Below the pieces are notes generated by a model. It was not told where the DNA came from. It was given only the letters and a program-made list of their open reading frames with translations, and did no database searches. A stretch of 64,000 nucleotides of DNA. Source: Palaemon carinicauda (lineage: Eukaryota; Arthropoda; Malacostraca; Decapoda; Palaemonidae). Position 1 is the first letter of the stretch. The number at the start of each line of letters is the position of its first letter. The stretch spans positions 75,681,452 to 75,745,451 of the forward strand of contig NC_090757.1 of assembly GCF_036898095.1 (NCBI RefSeq), written 5' to 3'. The translations under genes were made by a program, and so were the position numbers. Shown in pieces: positions 11,005 to 20,568 of the stretch.

Positions 11005-12032
11005 CCCTCCTTCACGCGTGGAGGTTATCGAGCGTCTCCTGAAAAAGGAAGGATTTCCGTCGAAGATGGCATCAAGGATGTCAGGGTACCTGAGGCGTTC
11101 GTCAGTCGAGGTGTACCAGGCGTAGTGGGCTACCTTTTCTAAGGGGTGCTCCTCGAAGAACATCAGGCCGTTAGGGGCCTCCATTCACGAGATAGCAGAC
11201 TTCCTGGTCTATCTCAGGGACGAAGTGGGCATGTCCATCCCAAGTCTTCCTCCTGAAGGACATAGACCTGGGTGCCTCCAGGTAGATCTCGACGCTCTTC
11301 AAGAGCTTCGAGCAGTCGTTTTCCCCCCCAAGCCGATAGAGGGACCCAGGGGGATGTGGCTAGGGTGCTTGAAGATGCTTTTGGAACCTCCCTTCGAGCC
11401 TCTAAAAGACATTCTAGACAAGGAGCTCACCCTCAAGGCAGTCTTTCGTTTAGCTCTGGCATCAGCAAAGAGTAGGTGAGATTCTTGGCCTGTTGTACGA
11501 GATCTCACACTCGAAGGGCTGGCGAGAAACTATTTTCAGATTCTTACCCTCCTTCGTAGCCAAGACTCAGAATCCAGTTGTTTGGGACCCCAAAGTTGAA
11601 GGGTTCTCAGTGCCAGCTATCCCTCGCTCGGACAACCCGAGGGACTTGCTGCTGTGACCTGTCAGGGCAGTATGGCAGTATTTAGAGAGGACAGCTAGAC
11701 TTCATCCCGAGACCAAGAGTCTATTCATTTTCCTCGGGACTGTGGAGAAGCCAGTCTCCAAGAACACTTTCTCCTTCTGGATAAGGCAAGTGATCGTCAG
11801 GCCCTACAGTAGTGCAGGGGTCCCCTTTCCAGGAAAGCCCAGACCCCATGGCATTAGGGGTCTAAATACTTCTTTGGCGTTTGAGAAAAACATGGCAGTG
11901 GGCCAAATCCTGAGGGCAGGTACTTGGTCTACCCAGTCGACCTTTACGGCTCACTACTTGAAGGACTACTCGAGAAAGTCCCTGGGCGGATTCTCGCTCG
12001 GTCCCGTCATTTCCGCGCTCCAAACGGTTTAA
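11005..12032 (+). pseudogene. Tyrosine recombinase of element C
   Basis: The N-terminal part reads IERLLKKEGF and YLRRSSVEVYQA (11,025-11,122), the core-binding domain of DIRS recombinases. PPFEPLKDI and FRLALASAK follow (about 11,390-11,470). A one-base shift at about 11,469 restores a frame that stays open to 12,032 except for a TGA at 11,655. That frame shows RVGEI (box-I arginine), FVAKTQ (lysine), HGIRGLN (H-x-x-R), AGTW and HYLKD (candidate catalytic tyrosine). All expected catalytic residues are therefore visible. The protein would insert the circular DNA copy. It is broken by a stop, a frameshift and upstream breaks. Confidence 0.8.
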
Positions 12033-12351
12033 AGGGGTAGCCCCAGTGGTAACTGCGGGTAGTAAGTCCAAGAGAGACAGGTTCCTTCCTGAACCCCCTT
12101 GTTCTTCCTTCCCCTATTCCCTTACCGGAAATGACTCGGGTAGCCCCCTGAAACTGCCATGGGATACACTATCATTGGAAGGACATGTCTCCTAGGATTC
12201 TTGCAGAAGTGAGTTACTTAGACACTAAGATGGTTTTTTGCGTAGTTTTCCCTATTTTCTCGAGTTTTCTTTGAGGTCAGCAGAACCTAGTCTCCTACCT
12301 AGGTTACTCTTCTATTCCCGTCACGGTCTCTAGGTCCTGAAGGACACTCCC

Positions 12352-12404
12352 ACCTCCTAAGGTATAAGTCTCCTAAGAAAGTAGTTCGAGATACCTAAGC
12401 TATC
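12352..12404 (+). repeat. Internal complementary region of element C
   Basis: CTCCTAAGAAAGTAGTTCGAG at about 12,370 repeats the right terminus and is complementary to the left terminus. The segment sits just inside the right ITR, as a DIRS ICR should. It is shorter and less clear than those of D, G, F and H. Confidence 0.55.
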
Positions 12405-12589
12405 AAGAACTTACTGGAGATTGAGACCTGGGCATGCATGATCTCTGACCTGGGGTTAGCCTCAGGGCGTGTCTCACTCCACCTGAGGTTACCCCTCATA
12501 GAAAATGGGACTAGGGTAAACTACACAAAACTCTGGTCGGTTGGGAGGAGATCCCAGATACTCCTAAGAAAGTAGTTCGAGGTAAGTAC
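12405..12589 (-). repeat. Right inverted terminal repeat of element C
   Basis: Inverted copy of 6,564-6,747. It ends in GAGGTAAGTAC. Confidence 0.85.
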
Positions 12590-12915
12590 TGTTAGGAAAA
12601 ATACAAATTACTTAAAATTTGTGACTTTTCCTAACGATACAAACCTTAGCTATTTATACAAACTTGGCCGCCAGCCCTATCGCCCTTGAAGTCCTACCTC
12701 TGAGCAAAGTGAGCTAAATTACCAGTGTGTGAGTGGGAGCGGCAGCAAGCTACCCCCCTTACCCCTGCTAACTAGCTGTGTGGGTCCTTGACCCTCGTTG
12801 AATTTTAATGGCTCGTCATTTCAGCTTCACAGAAAGTAGTACACCTCAATATAAATAGCTAAGGTTTGCATCGTTAGGAAAAATACAAATTGTCTAGGAA
12901 TTTGTCATTTTCTAA
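12590..12915 (+). repeat. Right terminal repeat, probably of element A
   Basis: The interior (12,660-12,850) is complementary to the left end region of copy B at about 58,370-58,490, for example GTGAGCTAAATTACC and GAGTGGGAGCGGCAGCAAGC against their inverse. The segment begins and ends with the palindromic unit TAGGAAAAATACAAATT and AACCTTAGCTATTTATA. Position and similarity make it the right ITR of A, displaced by the insertion of C. It could instead belong to a separate solo terminal repeat. Confidence 0.55.
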
Positions 12916-14085
12916 AGGACTATGAAGAATTAATGGTGAATTGAAAATCAAAATACAGAGAGAGAGAGAGAGAGATAGAGAGAACAAACTTATTCATATG
13001 ATAACTACAGTAATAATAAAGGCTATAATCGAACTGTATGGAAACTGATATCCTTTAACATATTGTTGCTGATGTAATATTCATTACAAAGATATTTTAA
13101 GTTGAGAAATTATATAAACGGTATGCCTTGTCATTCGTTCGTGTGCAGTCTCTTGACACCTAGTGGGACCTTGAGATTAGCTGATTGCAATCAAAGGAAA
13201 GCAAAATAAAATTGGTAATTGTTGATTGTTAGAATGCCTCCAAAATTGAAAAACAGAATACAAAATACTTTAATAAAGCACATAATATCTTATGAACTGA
13301 GAAAATTAAATAATGATATAAAGTAAGAAAATATTAATAGAATATGACTTAGATGATTACCGAATCATGATATAGGATATTAAATCTATGCAAACCAACT
13401 TTTAAGTTCAACGTGTGTCCAGATTGACTTACGATGTGTCTCCTGGTCCCTAATTAGGTCGTAAGTCAATGAGTATGTGTAGTTGTTTTCAGAATGTGGT
13501 TTTACAATTTCTCCAACATCCTCTTCAGTTTAGTAAAGATATACAGACAAAACATTTTTTTCTACAGTTAAGGAAAAACTCTTGGCCATTGCATATTTTC
13601 GTAGCACATTAGTCCTTGATTACAGTACAGTACATATACTTGAAAAATATGACAATTAATGAGAAATTCAGTCACTTTTGATTTCTTCTGTAAGCACTAA
13701 CAATTATTTTCTAATCTTAATGTATGAAAAATGTTGCTAGTAAGATATCCAGAATGTTGCTTTCATCACAAGCAGTGGTGTTAGTTGAAGATTTATAATC
13801 TGTGAAAAAAAAAATCCCTTTTATTAAATGTTTGCAGGCGTGTTCGAGTATTTACTTCACCTTGGATGCCCTTCATCAAGTCCACTTCTTGTATCAGTAT
13901 TCGCTTCATTTCTTCCTGGATGTCTTCAATGATGTTTTGTCAAACAACCCAAACATCAAGGATCAAACAGACTATTCTTGTAGGCTTTCCATCATTACCA
14001 ATAATCTGTTCCAGGTAAGATTAGTATTTCATTTTCTCAGCACTCTCTAATTTTAATCTTTTTACCCTGAATGGATACCTCCAGT
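12916..14085. other. AT-rich intergenic DNA without a recognisable gene
   Basis: A (GA)n microsatellite lies at about 12,957-12,977. ATTGACTTACGA (13,423-13,434) and its exact complement (13,459-13,470) form a 12-bp hairpin arm pair with a 24-base loop. The one open stretch, at 13,802-14,050, codes for nothing I recognise. This may be unique host DNA. Confidence 0.5.
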
Positions 14086-14545
14086 CATTGTTCCGATAAG
14101 TGCTTTGTCGCTTTTTCATACGCATATACAAACCTTCGTCCTTTAAAATACGGATATGTGTTCAGCGGTACCTTTGATTCGTTAACTTAACGATGTAGTT
14201 GGTTAATGACATGTTGCGCTAGGGAGAAGTCCTACCTACGCACCTTTCACAGATTAGTCACTTTTGTCTTTGGCCGCAAGAGATACAAATGTACTGTAAC
14301 CTTCCTCTCTCAACTGTTTGATCTTTACTTGCATTTATTTCTTTGTTGTGTTTTTAATTTTGTGAGTGGTCTCACTTCTAAATAGAAGTATGTGTTGAAG
14401 TGATTTTGTTGAAGCTTATGAAATCCAATGTGTCCTGTAAATTTGTGAAGGGGTTGCTTTAAGCAGCCCCCTCGACTTTCGATTATTGTTCTCGCTTATC
14501 TTATCAAGAAGATGGTGAACTTAAGTGGAACTTAGTAGTTTTTTT
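14086..14545. other. Unassigned sequence upstream of a LINE tail
   Basis: No open frame or repeat partner was found in the window. GGTTGCTTTAAGCAGCCCC (about 14,452-14,470) contains a short palindrome (GCTTTAAGC). Confidence 0.4.
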
Positions 14546-14559
14546 TTGCCTCATCATCA

Positions 14560-14890
14560 TCTCCTCCTCCTTTGCCTATTGATACAAAGGGCCTCTGTTA
14601 GATTTCGGCAATCGATTCTCTCTTGGTTTCTTCAATACTTCTCCATTCATGATCTTGACGCTTCATAGTCCTCAGCCATATAGGCCTGGGTCTTCCAACT
14701 ATTCTAGTGCCTTGTGGAACCTAGTTGAAAGTTTGCTGAATTAATCTCTTGGGGAGTTCGAAGTGCATGCCCAAACCATCTCTATCTACTCCTCAACATG
14801 TTCTCATCCACAAAGGGCATTCTGGTAATCTCATAGTTTCATCTCTAGTCCTGTCCTGCCATTTAACTCCCAATATTCTTCTGACTGCAG
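14560..14890 (-). pseudogene. 3' end of an RTE-like LINE reverse transcriptase ORF (fragment)
   Basis: Read on the minus strand from about 14,890 downward, the frame gives RRILGVKWQDRTRDE and then, after stops, GRPRPIWLRTMKR. These match the C-terminal tail that follows the RT domain in RTE-type non-LTR retrotransposons, with the usual RRLRWLGH-like and GRPRTRW-like blocks decayed. Only about 330 bases remain and several stops are present. The 5' side is replaced by a microsatellite-linked repeat at 14,886. A fuller relative lies at 55,226-57,790. Confidence 0.6.
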
Positions 14891-15100
14891 AGGTAGCAGC
14901 AGTAGGGGATTCAGCATTATGAAGCTTCATCTGTGGTGGATAACGGGAGAGGATGGGCTGTGGCACCCTAGATACCAGCCAAGCTGTTGAGTCCTTTTTC
15001 AGACTGGGAGGAGCATAGAGAGGAAAGGTCCCCTTTTTTCATTTGTTTGATGTCGGCTACCCCTCAAAATTGGGGAAGTGCTTTGGTATATAGATATAGA
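14886..15100 (-). repeat. Microsatellite-linked decapod-type repeat (minus orientation)
   Basis: Inverse of the unit at 58,691-59,012. Shared words include AGATGAAGCTTCAT, GATGTCGGCTACCCC and AAAGGTCCCC, and the unit ends at a TATA-rich run (about 15,090-15,105), just as the other copy ends at (TA)n. It is truncated where it meets the LINE fragment. Confidence 0.8.
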
Positions 15101-15218
15101 GATTCTTCTGAGGGCTTTGTTCCCATATCTACAAAATCTGTTGGATATTGTTTCTTTGTCATACAACGACTCATTTCCACACATTAACACCGATCTCACT
15201 AAACTGATATATAGCCTG
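15101..15218. other. Short spacer before element I
   Basis: AT-rich. It includes a second imperfect copy of the word TTTGTTCCCATA (about 15,116), which also begins element I at 15,219. I see no gene. Confidence 0.4.
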
Positions 15219-16239
15219 ATTTGTTCCCATACTAACAAACCTTCGTTATTAATATGGATATAGTTTCGGTGGACCTGGAAGGCAACCATTACATTTGAAA
15301 TACGAAGTGGCAACCCTGCCTAACCACCGAGAGCGGATGTTTCCTCTCTCTGCTTTCAAGGCTCAGCCATTTAGACTATTGCTTTACGCTCATCCTTTTT
15401 CTCTTATAGATATGACTGTTTTCCTCCTTCGCCTGATGCTTCACTATAGAGTAATGTGGCAGTTTTCAGATGTTGATGTTGTTTGTCCCCACAAGTGTAT
15501 CGATAGGAATCCTTGTCGCTGACAACTGCTCTTCAGGGTAACCTCTCCCGACCACGGGTTGGATTTTTTTTCTTTTTCCTCCAGAGGGGAAGAATTTTTA
15601 ATTCTCTTGATTTCTTGTTCAGCACTTACAGACGACATCGGGGTGCGAAGTCAGCTGCTGCAGTTGCGGCTGACGTGTAAGCTGTCTACGAGGTTCTCCT
15701 CCCGTTCGCCCTTCCGTCGACTCCAGCTGACGACAATCACTTCGCCACCTGCGGATCTTGTCGTCTCCCAACAATCAGCACTTTCTCTCTCTCTCCCTAC
15801 AGGCAACGTTTCAGCCCGAGTACGCAACTTTGCTTGTTGAGGATGCCGAGATTATGGACAACCGTCAACCATGGCTTGCTCGCCACGATTATTTTCTCCT
15901 CATTAATGATCGCAGGGAAGAGATTCATAACCTTGTCTTCTTGGTCGGACAGGATGTCGTTCACGATAATCCAATGTTGTTTCAACATTCGTCGGGGCAT
16001 CGTTCTTGACGATCAAATAATCGCCACAGACATCAAAGGTCACTCACGATGTCGATGCTTTTTCTCTGGAAGATGTTCACAATCACGATCTTGATGCTCT
16101 TCTTCTGTAAGACAGTTACAGTCTCGAGTTGAACACTCACAATTGAGATACCCGTTGAGATCCTACCGCTAGAGAGAGGGGTCTTTTGACTGGTTAGACA
16201 GTACAACATTGGATCATTTTCCCTTTGCCCACACACAGA
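15219..16239 (+). mobile_element. DIRS-like element I, left portion
   Basis: The left end ATTTGTTCCCATACTAACAA is the reverse complement of the first half of the ICR at 53,880-53,920. This ties the two ends of one old element that now spans 40 kb because of nested insertions. The portion holds the left ITR region and the start of a decayed gag. It stops where a LINE tail begins (about 16,240). Confidence 0.6.
15340..16175 (+). pseudogene. Degenerate gag-like region of element I (part 1)
   Basis: Several short open stretches (15,295-15,522, 15,559-15,840, 15,834-16,094) replace one another in different frames. The sequence from about 15,980 to 16,140 has CACGAT- and CACAATCACGATCTTGATGC-type words that resemble the large GATC-rich array further right (31,500-33,660). 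I recognise no domain. Calling it gag rests on its place after the left ITR and the shared repeat words, so this is inference. Confidence 0.35.
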
Positions 16240-16593
16240 CTGAATAGTCTGGTCTATTCTTTACATATTCTCCTCTGGCCTCATACACCTGACAACACAG
16301 TTTACCAAACAATTCCTTTTCACTCAAGGGGTTACTGCACTAATTGTTCTGTGGTCACTTTCCTCTTGGTGAGGGTAGGAGAGAGACTTTAGCTATGGTA
16401 AGCAGCTCTTCTAGGAGAATGATACTCCAAAATCAAACCATTGTTCTCTAGTCTGGGGTAGTGCCATAGCCTCTGTACCATGGTCTTCCACTGTCATGGG
16501 TTGAGTTCTCTTGCTTGAGGGTACACTCGAGCACACTATTCTATCTTGTTACTCTAAATCCTGTTTTGTTGAGGTTATAGTTTATATAGGAGA
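16240..16593 (+). mobile_element. LINE 3' tail, upstream half (split by element D)
   Basis: The text CTTGCTTGAGGGTACACTCG followed by GTTTATATAGGAGA is the 3' region of an abundant repeat I know from shrimp transcripts. It continues after element D at 24,204 with TATTTATTTGAATGTTGTTAC. The left boundary is approximate. Family assignment to a LINE 3' tail is from memory of the family and should be checked by database search. Confidence 0.6.
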
Positions 16594-16902
16594 TTTCTGG
16601 GTCGACCTGTGGCGGCCGGTGAAAAGGGTCCTTCTTATACACTTTTCTGATATAAACTTTCCAAATATACCAGAGAAAGATAAAAGCATGGAATGCAGAG
16701 GTTACTACCCTCGCGCGAGCACCTTGTGGGTGTCGTGTATAAGGCAGAGGCGCGTGAAAGCCACTATTCACAGGCTGTCTTCCATTTAGCTAATTCCTTC
16801 GTCAAAGGGATGGGCCGATACAGAGGCACCAGCTACGCTACCAGAACCACGCCACCGATGCCCCAACGCGAGCCCCATCTGAACAACATCCTTCTGCTTT
16901 GG
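16594..16902 (+). repeat. Left inverted terminal repeat of element D
   Basis: Inverted match to 23,872-24,180. Chance open frames on the two copies (16,693-16,911 plus, 23,867-24,076 minus) translate to peptides differing at about five of 67 residues, which shows low divergence. Confidence 0.9.
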
Positions 16903-18366
16903 ACTTGCTAGTTTGATCTTAGATTTTTGTGCTCTCGGTGTTTTCACGTTTCGTGGATTAATTTCGTCATGACCGAAGCTCCAACTTGACCCATTCCAAT
17001 GTTAAGTACCATAGTTTGTTTTGACAGCTTTTTATAGTACCGGGCAGTTGTCCTCTTCCCAGTTTAGTGTTGTTTTTATTTCGACCGGCTTGGCCTTCCG
17101 GTGTCGGCAGCCATTGTTGTTTTGATTTGTCTCGCTGGGAATTCATGTTAGTCTTGCCCATTTGGTACTCTGTCAGTTAGGTTCTTGGTTAAGTCACTGG
17201 CCTTACGCCTTTTTGAACCATTATTATTATTATTACTATTATTTCCTATGGTACTTTTTGCTAGCAAGTCCAGTCTCGAACAAGAATAGCGTTCTGGCTT
17301 TATTATAGTTTAGTACCGCCCTGAGAGGCGTTCGTCAGTGGACTATATCCTTTTAAATTTTGTGGTACCAGACGTTATTCTTCGTTCATAGTCTGTATTT
17401 GATGTTACAATTTTATTGTTATACTTATATCATATTATAGTGTGCTTAATTACGTTCTTTATAGTGTAACCACGAGAGCGAGAGCATGGAGTTCTCGTTT
17501 TCTGTCGCCAGTCACGAATTACCCTTTCTCTCGTTTTCTTTCTTAACCTCGAGTATGAGAGGTGGTTTTCCCGTTTTCCGTTTTATACGATCACGGATTC
17601 TCCCTCCCCCCTCTCCCTCTACGGGTATATGATATCTTACGATTTATTTTATTTTGTGGTTATTCTTAATATAGCTAGCGTTATTAATAGGTCCTGTTCC
17701 TATGTGAGTCATTGTTTTGGGCCATCCTTAAGATACCCCCTGTTCCCCTCGTAGTTCCGCCCTCTCCCCGTTACGGCTTGAGAGTAGGATCTGAACATTC
17801 ATCAACTCCGCCTTGAGTTCTACTCCGCCATGAGGGATACTCAATGAGCTTGGAACTATAGTTATATATTGTTTAGAGTCCAACCCTCTGGAAGGGCCTC
17901 ATCCCCCCGGTGGTCCCTTGCACCCAGTTCCTGGCCACGGCCGTATCCACACAAAATATTCATTATTAATCACAACTTGATTATTCAGGACCTTTCACCG
18001 GAGATCACCAATACGCTTAGCAATAATGTTAGCCTTAGCCTTTAGCTACGGCTTGTGTTTTATAATTTATTTATTACGGGCCTGTCACTGGATCCCCGAC
18101 CCTGTCGGAGTTTCTGCAGATTACATTAGTTTATTTATTCTTATTTTAATAATATTTATAGTGATACGGACCCATTTCGATTGCTCCGGCACACTCCGGT
18201 GCAGAAAACATTTTATATTTAAAATATTTAATATGGAGCTCCGGCTCTCAGTCACTGAACTACCCTATGCACACATACTTCATTATATCTAGGCTCTGTT
18301 AGTAGATCTTAATCCCTTACCAGAGTCTCAAGGAACATCCAGACTTATGTCTCCTTTCTTATACAG
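16903..18366 (+). other. 5' leader region of element D
   Basis: No gene was recognised. The segment is T- and A-rich with a few pyrimidine tracts. It ends in CTTTCTTATACAG, a good 3' splice site directly before the first recognisable gag exon. An upstream non-coding or short coding exon is therefore likely, but I cannot place its donor. Confidence 0.5.
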
Positions 18367-20568
18367 AAGGTCCGCTGGACATGACCTCTGTCGATCGCAT
18401 GCGCATTGCGCTATCTCCTTTATTCGGGAGCCGGGACAAACCCCGTATATGGTCTGGTTCCCAGAATCGTGCACACTCTGTTACGAGTTGTCCTCCATAC
18501 TCCTGAACAATGACGTAAGTTGGTTTTCGTTTTGTTCCTTTTTTATCTTTTGGAGATGATTTAATTTATTCCTTAATTATATATTCATGGTGTATTTTGG
18601 AGAACGATCCTTCTCCTTCATCACTAATCCTCTCAACTCTTTCAGGCCGATGATGAATCTCTTCGGTCAGCAAGGGCTGCTCTTCGTCCTTGGGTGTCAG
18701 GCTTCGGCAGGAATGCTCCGTCTGGCGCACCCTATCTCCTCGATGGAGACATGGCCTCCCGTCTCTTCCCAGGCTCTACAACTGCAGCAGTCGCTCCGGA
18801 AGTGGCTGCCCCTTTAATTGAAGAGGTCAGAGAGACCATTTCCACGGAAGATGACCCCCTTTTGCCGGTGGACGTGGCAGATCTGGATCTAGACATCGAG
18901 CCCATGGACGAGCAGGTAAGTGGTGTCGAGTTGGTGGAAATCTTTTTATCTCCTACTCCTTCTTCTACCTCTTCCTTTCTCAGCTTTGATAAGCCTACAG
19001 CTTCTCCTCGGGATCCCCCCTTCCCCGTATCGGCGTCACCGGTCCCCGGACCCTCGACTGCTCCTGATGTTCCTATTGCTTCCCATAAAACCGTGACTTC
19101 TAAGAAGTCGAAGTCCGCCAAGTCCAAGGCTTCGTTGGCGGGGGGCTCTCAGGTACCCTCCTTCCCCGTCGACCTGATCAGGGATATAGTCAAGGAGCAA
19201 ATTCAGCAACATTCTGGGGCTATGACGGAGCTAAAAGATATGGTGTCTAATCTGATCCGCTCAGGAACCCAGGTTCCTCCCCCTTCAGCCCCAGACGCAT
19301 CGAAGTTACCTCCCTTCGATAAAAAAAACGCTTGGAGGTTTGCCTTGCATGCTCCATACTTAGATGGTTTCCTAACTCTAGAGGGCATAGGCACCCGCCC
19401 TCTAGAGGACCTAGAATTCTACCCTCCGGGGCTAGAATTCCCATTCAATGGCTTCGCCCGCCTAAAGGAACATGCCTTGGTTAGAATGGACAAGGTACCG
19501 AAGGAAACGGTGATATTTCCAAAAGAGCAGGCCCAAGCTGGGCCAGAACTCTATCAGAGTGGGGGTGTAATAACTCCAAGCTCACCCCACACAAAGGTGC
19601 CTACACTATTTTTACGACGGCATCATCCATTACTTTACCACTCATAGATAAAGTCACAGAGCTGACAATACAGGCCGTCAAGGAAGGCTCTACCATGCCA
19701 GCTCTCAAAGAGACGGACCCCACTTCAATGCTCATTCCGAGTACCTCTGCCACCTGGGACGACGCATCTTCTACCTTCACGGTGGGGTAGCTAGACCCAG
19801 ACTGCGCCTCTTACTCTTTTTTCTGAGAAGCTCCCCAGATTACTAGAGAGTCTTCTCAAGACCGAGTTCGAGGCACGTAATAGGTTGGCTAGGTCCCTCC
19901 ACTCCATCACCTCCATAGAGTCCCTAGCCTCTGTTTACCCGACGGAAACCTTGTTCAGGGTTTTTACTAAGAATCTGCTTCTGTCCTACCAAGTGGACCT
20001 CCACTACTTCTGGTCGGCTCGGGTTAGCTACAGGAAATTTGTTCTATCTGAGGCTTCTATCAGACATGAACGGAACAGGCTGATAGCGTCCTCCTGCTGG
20101 GGTAAGAACCTATTCCCTCAGAACGAAGTTGACAAAGTTCTTCAGGACGCTGCGAGGGCAAACCAAAATTTGCAAGTAAGGTGGGGCCTCTCGACCAAAA
20201 GGAAGATCGAATCCCACAAACAGACGTTCTTCAAGAAAAAGCAGAGATTTATTCCTTACAAGACGAACCGGGGTCACTACCACCAATCGTCAGTTCCCCA
20301 CACGTCAACACAGTCTTCCTCTGCTTCGACTTCTCAGCAACTGGCTCCCCCTCAACAGGTAGTCTACCTCACTGCTCCCCCAGGTACACAGCCCAACCCC
20401 ACTTGGATGTCCTCTCCCGCATACAACCCTAGCTACGAATCCTCCGGTTCCTTTCGTGGACACCAAAGAGGAAGCTATAGAGGTAGAGGACAGTTCCGCC
20501 AGCGAGGTGGACCTAAAGCAAGGGGTGCTCGTGGAGGGAAGGGACCTAGATTCACTCCCTCGCAATGA
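18367..20568 (+). pseudogene. gag-like gene of element D, at least two exons
   Basis: The first visible exon (18,367-18,514) encodes a Cys/His cluster, HDLCRSHAHC, with CTLCYEL further on. A 131-base intron follows (18,515-18,645). The main exon starts ADDESLRSARAALRPW and is Ser/Pro-rich (18,900-19,260). It has a capsid-like middle (19,885-20,250, for example RSLHSITSIESLASVYP) and ends in an Arg/Gly-rich nucleic-acid-binding tail (20,455-20,565, SYRGRGQFRQRGG). A one-base shift near 19,590, a TAG near 19,789 and another shift near 19,830 break it. The tail overlaps the start of the pol frame. Gag should form the particle that carries element RNA. Confidence 0.65.
18515..18645 (+). other. 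Candidate spliceosomal intron in gag of element D
   Basis: The donor is GAC|GTAAGT and the acceptor is CTCTTTCAG|GCC. Removing 131 bases joins codons in phase 0 and connects the Cys/His exon with the open frame from 18,646 to 19,647. The intron has stops in the exon-1 frame. D-prime has the same exon with a matching acceptor, but a deletion removed this intron there. Confidence 0.65.

Larger units (their letters stand above)
6564..12589 (+). mobile_element. Complete DIRS-like retrotransposon C (broken frames)
   Basis: A 6.0-kb element bounded by inverted repeats of about 185 bp. It contains gag, RT, RNase H, a methyltransferase-like region and a tyrosine recombinase in the DIRS order. The outermost bases are GTACTTACCTC on the left and GAGGTAAGTAC on the right. 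Outside each end sits a related 40-base palindrome (6,517-6,555 and 12,592-12,638), so the true ends may lie within those palindromes. It interrupts element A near the junction of A's ICR and right ITR. Frameshifts and stops are few enough that all domains can be read. Confidence 0.85.

Noticed and set aside
13802..14050. 82-codon frame in AT-rich DNA
   Set aside because: Low complexity, no recognisable domain, no sign of exon structure.
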